Shown here piece by piece: positions 59,601-64,000 of a stretch of DNA of 64,000 bases. The stretch covers positions 11,297,001-11,361,000 of the forward strand of contig CM072875.1 in the NCBI GenBank assembly GCA_036937835.1. Direction: 5' to 3'. The stretch is from Pampus argenteus. Its lineage: Eukaryota > Chordata > Actinopteri > Scombriformes > Stromateidae. Under the pieces are notes generated by a model. That model was not told the DNA's origin, searched no databases, and saw nothing but the letters and a program-made list of their open reading frames with translations. Position 1 is the stretch's first letter. Every line of letters begins with the position of its first letter. The translations under genes were made by a program, and so were the position numbers.

Positions 59601-62600
59601 ATGAAATACATTCACTTCAGTTCATTTCACTTGTAACTAAGAAAGTGATGACTCCTCTTTATTCAACAAAAAAATGTTGTACCGTAGTTGCAGCTACACA
59701 GGAAGTACGTTCTTCACAAAAGTCTGCATCTAGCCACAGAGTGTTTTCAACACATCTTGCTTGTCACTAAATTGAAACACACAATGATGTTACCAACACT
59801 CACACAATTTAAAGTAGAATTTTGCTGCTTCCACGATCTCAATTGAGAGTAAATAATAGTTCACCAAGATATTAATCTGCCCAACCTCAGTCATGACTAA
59901 CTACTATTATCTGATCAGCTCAGCCCAGAGGTTGTATATTCAGGAAAGTCAAGAATTGCATATAGACCAGTTTATCAGGGCATGGTGTAACAGTACACTC
60001 CTGGCCAAGCCTGTGCCATGTGCAAACAGTCAACTTTCTTCAGCTAGGTTTTTCTCCATATTCTCTTGTGTTCTGACCCCTGTCTTAGTGTAATGATACA
60101 AATGTTGCTTCCTATGAGAGGTCTAAAGTGTAAAGGATAGCCTAGTCAATCTCACCCCATTGTGTTAGTCATTGTGTTTGGAGCTCAGCAGAAAGATTAA
60201 ACTTTTTTTTACTGTCTATAGTCACACAGTGTGTGTGTGTGTGTGTGTGTTAAACAAACTTAGTGTTAATAAAGCAATTTGAGAAGATATTCTCTAGAAA
60301 CAATCAGTGATGTTTTAAGGCACCGCCCAACTAAGTAACCAATGCTTCCTGTGTTCCCTGCAGTCCACCATCTACAGCCATGACTCTGGGAATCCCACAG
60401 GCTGAAGCAGAGTGTCTCCTTGAGGAGAGGAAGGGAGGGGACAAGCACATATCTCATTCAATCACTGGTATGTACAAACACACTGAGGCAGAAAAGATTG
60501 TTATTCCACAGTTCTTGAGAAAAGCAAATATTTGGTGGTAGGCAGTATTTTGACAATGTTTAACAAAGAACCATCCATAATGAAGAACCAAGATTATGCA
60601 ATAACAAGTACAATTTTCAAAATCCGAGGAATAATAGATATCATTACTGAGTAGCAGTTTTAGTTATGAGTACATTTTGTTCTTGTTAATGTTCATAAAT
60701 GTTTTGCAGATTGTATTGCTGAGTTGCTTACGCTTTTGTTTTTTCATTTAGCTACTCCAAGAAAGTCAGTATCAGTCCCAGAAGAGCTGCTAGCATATGG
60801 TCACTCTAGAACACCGAGCCATGCAAGTCAGCAGTCTAAAATCTCAGGTACCAAATACAGAGACACATTTGTTATTCCCTTTGAACAGTACTTTGAACAT
60901 TAAATATTAATCAGAAAGATAACTGTTCATACAGTATTTTTTTTCTCCTGTCCTGCAGGTTACAGCTCAAATCACTCCAGTTTAACAGATCTGAGTCATC
61001 GGAGGAGCGCGTCTGGAAGTTCTGCCTCCACAGGCATCGGCAGTATCCTGGAACACAGTGAGCAGCAGGCAGAGAGGGGAGAGAGGGAGAGCAGGTCTAC
61101 TCCCCCAGTCTCTGGAACCTCCCATCATGCACCTGAACAGCCGTCTACCCCTGCCAAAGTTCTAAGGTAATAGTACATAGTCACCTGGGTAAATTAATAC
61201 CAGCAGTTTTGGCCCTGTTTGCCTGTTCTCAAACTTTGAATATGTCCATTAGATCACTTTTATAATGGGAAACTTAAAATATTTAATAAAAAAACACAAA
61301 TCAAAACAATGCTCACACATGCTCATGTGACACATCTGTCATGGAGGAGCTGTGGGTGTGGCAGCTAAAATCTACTGGAAGTACAACAGGAACTAAAACA
61401 AATGGTTTTTAATTATCAATTTGTGTAACCTAGCAACATAATAGTAAATAATTAGACTATTAAAGTGTTATTATTTGTTTGTTTGCTACAGCTGACTATA
61501 ATAGAGAATCTGCTCTGCTTTACAATGACCACAAATGCTGAAACATCAAGCCACTCACATAACCAGTGAAAAGTATATAATGAACTTGTTATAAACAAAC
61601 CTACAACTTTCACTGTTCTGCAAATCCAATTATATTTCCTTATGTCATATCTTATGAAGCATATTTTTGTAATATTGTATCTTTTTTATTAGAAAACCAG
61701 TGAAGCAGAACTCAATGGAGAATCAGTTGAAGAGAATGGACGCCACCAGGGTGGATGCAGATGACATAATAGAGAAAATCTTGCAGAGCCAGGATTTCAG
61801 CAATGGCTTCTTGGACTCCAGTGCGGAGGGTGTGTACACCTAACCTGTAATTTAGTTGACTCATGAGGGTTGCCTTTGAAAGTTGCCTATCATCCTGCCG
61901 ATACGATCAAATTACATTGAGGTGTTGCAATACAACTATGCAATGTCTCAAAGCACTCCCTACAAATGATGAATGATAATTAAATGTTAAGACCAATTAA
62001 AAAATTGGACGTCATGAATTTGAATGTAAATGTTTAGTGTGATGATTACAGAATTGAAGCCTATATCATTTATATCATAGCACAAGGACAGTTTAACTTC
62101 AGTGATAGATAACTCTGAGCTATCTGCTACCTTCACAAATGTTCTTGAAAGGATGTAACAATCCCAATTCTATATGCCTTCTTGTCAGCTGTCTCGCCTG
62201 CTTCCTTGTAACTCGAACCCCAGTCAATTGTCATTTATTTTTAGAGTGAGACATTTTCAAAGTCTGATTGCACGTTGATTGGCAGTTTCCTTATTTCTAA
62301 TGTGTCTATCTCTGCAGAGGAGGGCCTCAGCTTGTTTGTTGGTCCTGGTGGAAGTACAGCCTTGGGGAGTCAGCACACAAGGTGGGTGTGATTATGTAAC
62401 TGAGGGTTGCTAGTGCCACACACTCACACAATATATATTCATTAAAAGTATGCTGAATTGGGATTCTAATTAGGAATATTTCTATTAACCCTATGATTTG
62501 TCATTATGGTGTATTGTTTCTACTATGTAAAAATCACATTAAGAAACACATCAAAGTATGCACCACAGCCAGATCAGATAACCATCCTCATTTCCTGCTA

Positions 62601-62671
62601 TGTAACTCAATGTGGTATTCTCTTTCAGGGTCGCAGCTGGAGCCTTTGAGCAGGTGGTGATCAAGCGCTAG
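56643..62671 (+). CDS. fam102b: FAM102B / early oestrogen-induced gene 2 protein
   Basis: NT-C2 domain protein; the paralogue FAM102A/EEIG1 acts in osteoclast signalling, while the biochemical role of FAM102B is little known. Coding exons: 56643-56788, 58164-58284, 58521-58550, 58999-59115, 59491-59537, 60364-60467, 60752-60847, 60959-61166, 61693-61829, 62318-62381, 62629-62671, 370 aa. The N-terminal NT-C2 domain (about residues 5-150) contains FKVDFVLDELSSVPFVNG, SFMCKMSANAGTG and LGFADLNLSEFAGSGST, followed by GYDTKNTRQDNSILKV and SGDPCFKTPPST. The serine-rich middle is probably disordered. The tail has QLKRMDATRVDADDIIEKIL and LFVGPGGSTALGS, closest to FAM102B rather than FAM102A. The 30-nt exon 58521 encodes ELKGGKSFAK. 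All phases close. Confidence 0.95.
56789..58163 (+). other. fam102b first intron
   Basis: 1.4 kb, AT-rich. A cluster of AACGTTA palindromes lies at about 56971-57001. No exon recognised. Confidence 0.55.
60229..60250. repeat. (GT)n microsatellite
   Basis: GT run in the fam102b intron before exon 60364. Confidence 0.9.
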
Positions 62672-63800
62672 GCTTTTAGAAGCATGTGCCGGCCACAAAG
62701 GGTGCCATATTACATTGAAACAAGACGGAGCAGTGGAGGTGGCATCAGAAATTGCTCCCTTCTCACTCCAGGAGATTTAATTTCTCTTTTACGCAATCCC
62801 ACTGCATATTATCTACAGCATCTGTAGAGCAGGAGAGCCCTCTAGTGTTCATGTAGTGGAGTTGAAGGCCACATTGTCAACATTTTGGAAACTGAAATAA
62901 TAGTTGTACTGACATTTCTGTTTGTCATCTTGTGTTTTAAGAAAACGGCAGGACAAGTGATTAGTGCTGTAAATCTACCATATTCCTCTGTTCAGCCCTC
63001 CCTGTAGTATGTGTTTCTTATGTTTTTTGTTATTTAAAAAAGTATGTAAATCAGTACAGTTGCATTTTGTTTAATTATTTTACTGGTACTATAAGTGTAA
63101 GTGGGTGGTGATGAATGATGTGAAAATGTTTCTATTAACTGAACATAGACCAGATAATATCACAAACGGTCCTCTTCAAAACTGACAATTAATATGGATG
63201 TCACTCAAGAGGGGAAAATCATAGACTGTCATGAGTCCTATTCTCTTAATGTGATAACTGACATTGGTATAAGTGGTTAGAGGGTGGACCGTGTCTATCC
63301 CTTTCAGTCCCATATATTTATTTAGAAGAATAGAAACTTGTCAATTACAGGTTCCATTCTCTTGACTATTATCACAAATCCATCTTCACTGATAATCACC
63401 TCCTCACCTGGTTGTGAGGTTGACTGTATTGAAAATATGAGATGAATACCATTACGTTTTTCTATTTAGGTCCTTTGGTATATCTAGTTGTGTGACTATG
63501 CATGTATATCTGTGAGAGTAATGAATTTATTTTTTACCAAGATTTTGTAAATGTGCAAAACTCAGTAAAATGATGCCACTTATGAAGTCAAGCTGAAGCT
63601 CTGATGTTTTTTAAGATTCCCATGTTGTCTTTAAGAAATTTGATGTATTTAAGGCCAAATCTGTTAATTTAAAAAATGTGCACTCTGTATAACCCCTGAC
63701 AACTTTTTGTTCTGTGTTACATTAGTCCTTTTGTAGAAGGAGGACAACTCTGCACAGAATTAAACTGACAAAGTGGCAAATAAATAAACTATTTGTATCT
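62672..63800 (+). other. fam102b: fam102b 3' UTR
   Basis: About 1.1 kb after the TAG at 62669-62671 with no further exon, ending near overlapping polyadenylation hexamers at 63779-63788. Confidence 0.65.
63779..63788 (+). terminator. fam102b: Overlapping AATAAA signals, fam102b
   Basis: AAATAAATAAAC contains two overlapping canonical hexamers about 1.1 kb past the stop. Confidence 0.6.
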
Positions 63801-64000
63801 TTTATTACTCAGGGTACTCAGACCATTATGAATTGTTAAAAAGAAAATGGAAGCTGAAAGAGGAAATTAGATATTGAAATGATAATTTGATATTGGGAGA
63901 TGGATATTTGAAATTGGGAATTCAATTTCAAACTACTGAAAGAGGCGCCTATATATCCATACCCCACACTGAAATAAGTTTAAAAATAGCCGTTCCGGTT
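63801..64000. other. Window end, no gene recognised
   Basis: Short AT-rich sequence with a local GATATTGAAAT/GATATTTGAAAT imperfect repeat (about 63868-63912). Nothing coding seen. Confidence 0.5.

Noticed and set aside
1..64000. CRISPR arrays, operons, insertion sequences, tRNA or rRNA genes
   Set aside because: The window is vertebrate nuclear DNA; I saw no cloverleaf, rRNA core or regular spacer array.

Overview
The window is nuclear DNA of a teleost fish, probably a percomorph. The genes are vertebrate, with short phase-conserved introns, GT-AG boundaries, many simple repeats and decayed copies of repeats I recognise from teleost genomes. It is not bacterial, and most long open frames are chance. 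Gene models come from reading exons with matching splice phases and from remembered human orthologues; no database was searched.

Region 1 (1-6.4 kb, + strand) holds small membrane-protein genes I cannot name. Two clear two-exon paralogues (3074-4216 and 5444-6047) share a signature around one membrane helix and an identical intron position and phase. Upstream lie two weaker candidates for 44-47 residue single-helix microproteins (970-1113 and 1731-1865) and one orphan exon-like block (2058-2129).

Region 2 (7.3-43.9 kb, + strand) is pde4dip (myomegalin), the paralogue of CDK5RAP2. It is a centrosome/cis-Golgi coiled-coil scaffold with an N-terminal CM1 motif that recruits gamma-tubulin complexes and a C-terminal CM2-like motif. 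About 50 coding exons were placed and all phases close. There are three alternative N-termini: MDWSSS at 7410, MSNGYRTLSQ at 12020 (identical to a human isoform start as I recall it), and a cysteine-rich exon at 22121 matching the human MKEICRIC start. The predicted proteins are about 2313, 2268 and 2469 residues.

Region 3 (44.2-49.7 kb, - strand) is prkab2, the AMPK beta-2 subunit (7 coding exons, 268 aa), convergent with pde4dip. Region 4 (about 50.4-55.5 kb, - strand) is an EF-hand mitochondrial ATP-Mg/Pi carrier, best called slc25a24 (10 exons, 475 aa). Region 5 (56.6-63.8 kb, + strand) is fam102b/eeig2 (11 exons, 370 aa), head-to-head with the carrier across a 1.2 kb intergenic promoter.

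The order pde4dip-prkab2-slc25a24-fam102b joins genes that in human lie on both sides of the chromosome 1 centromere (1q21 and 1p13), so this looks like an older linkage group. Apart from location there is no evident shared pathway. Most non-coding sequence is intron or UTR with microsatellites. The notable one is a 28-copy CCTCT array 16 bases upstream of a pde4dip splice acceptor.
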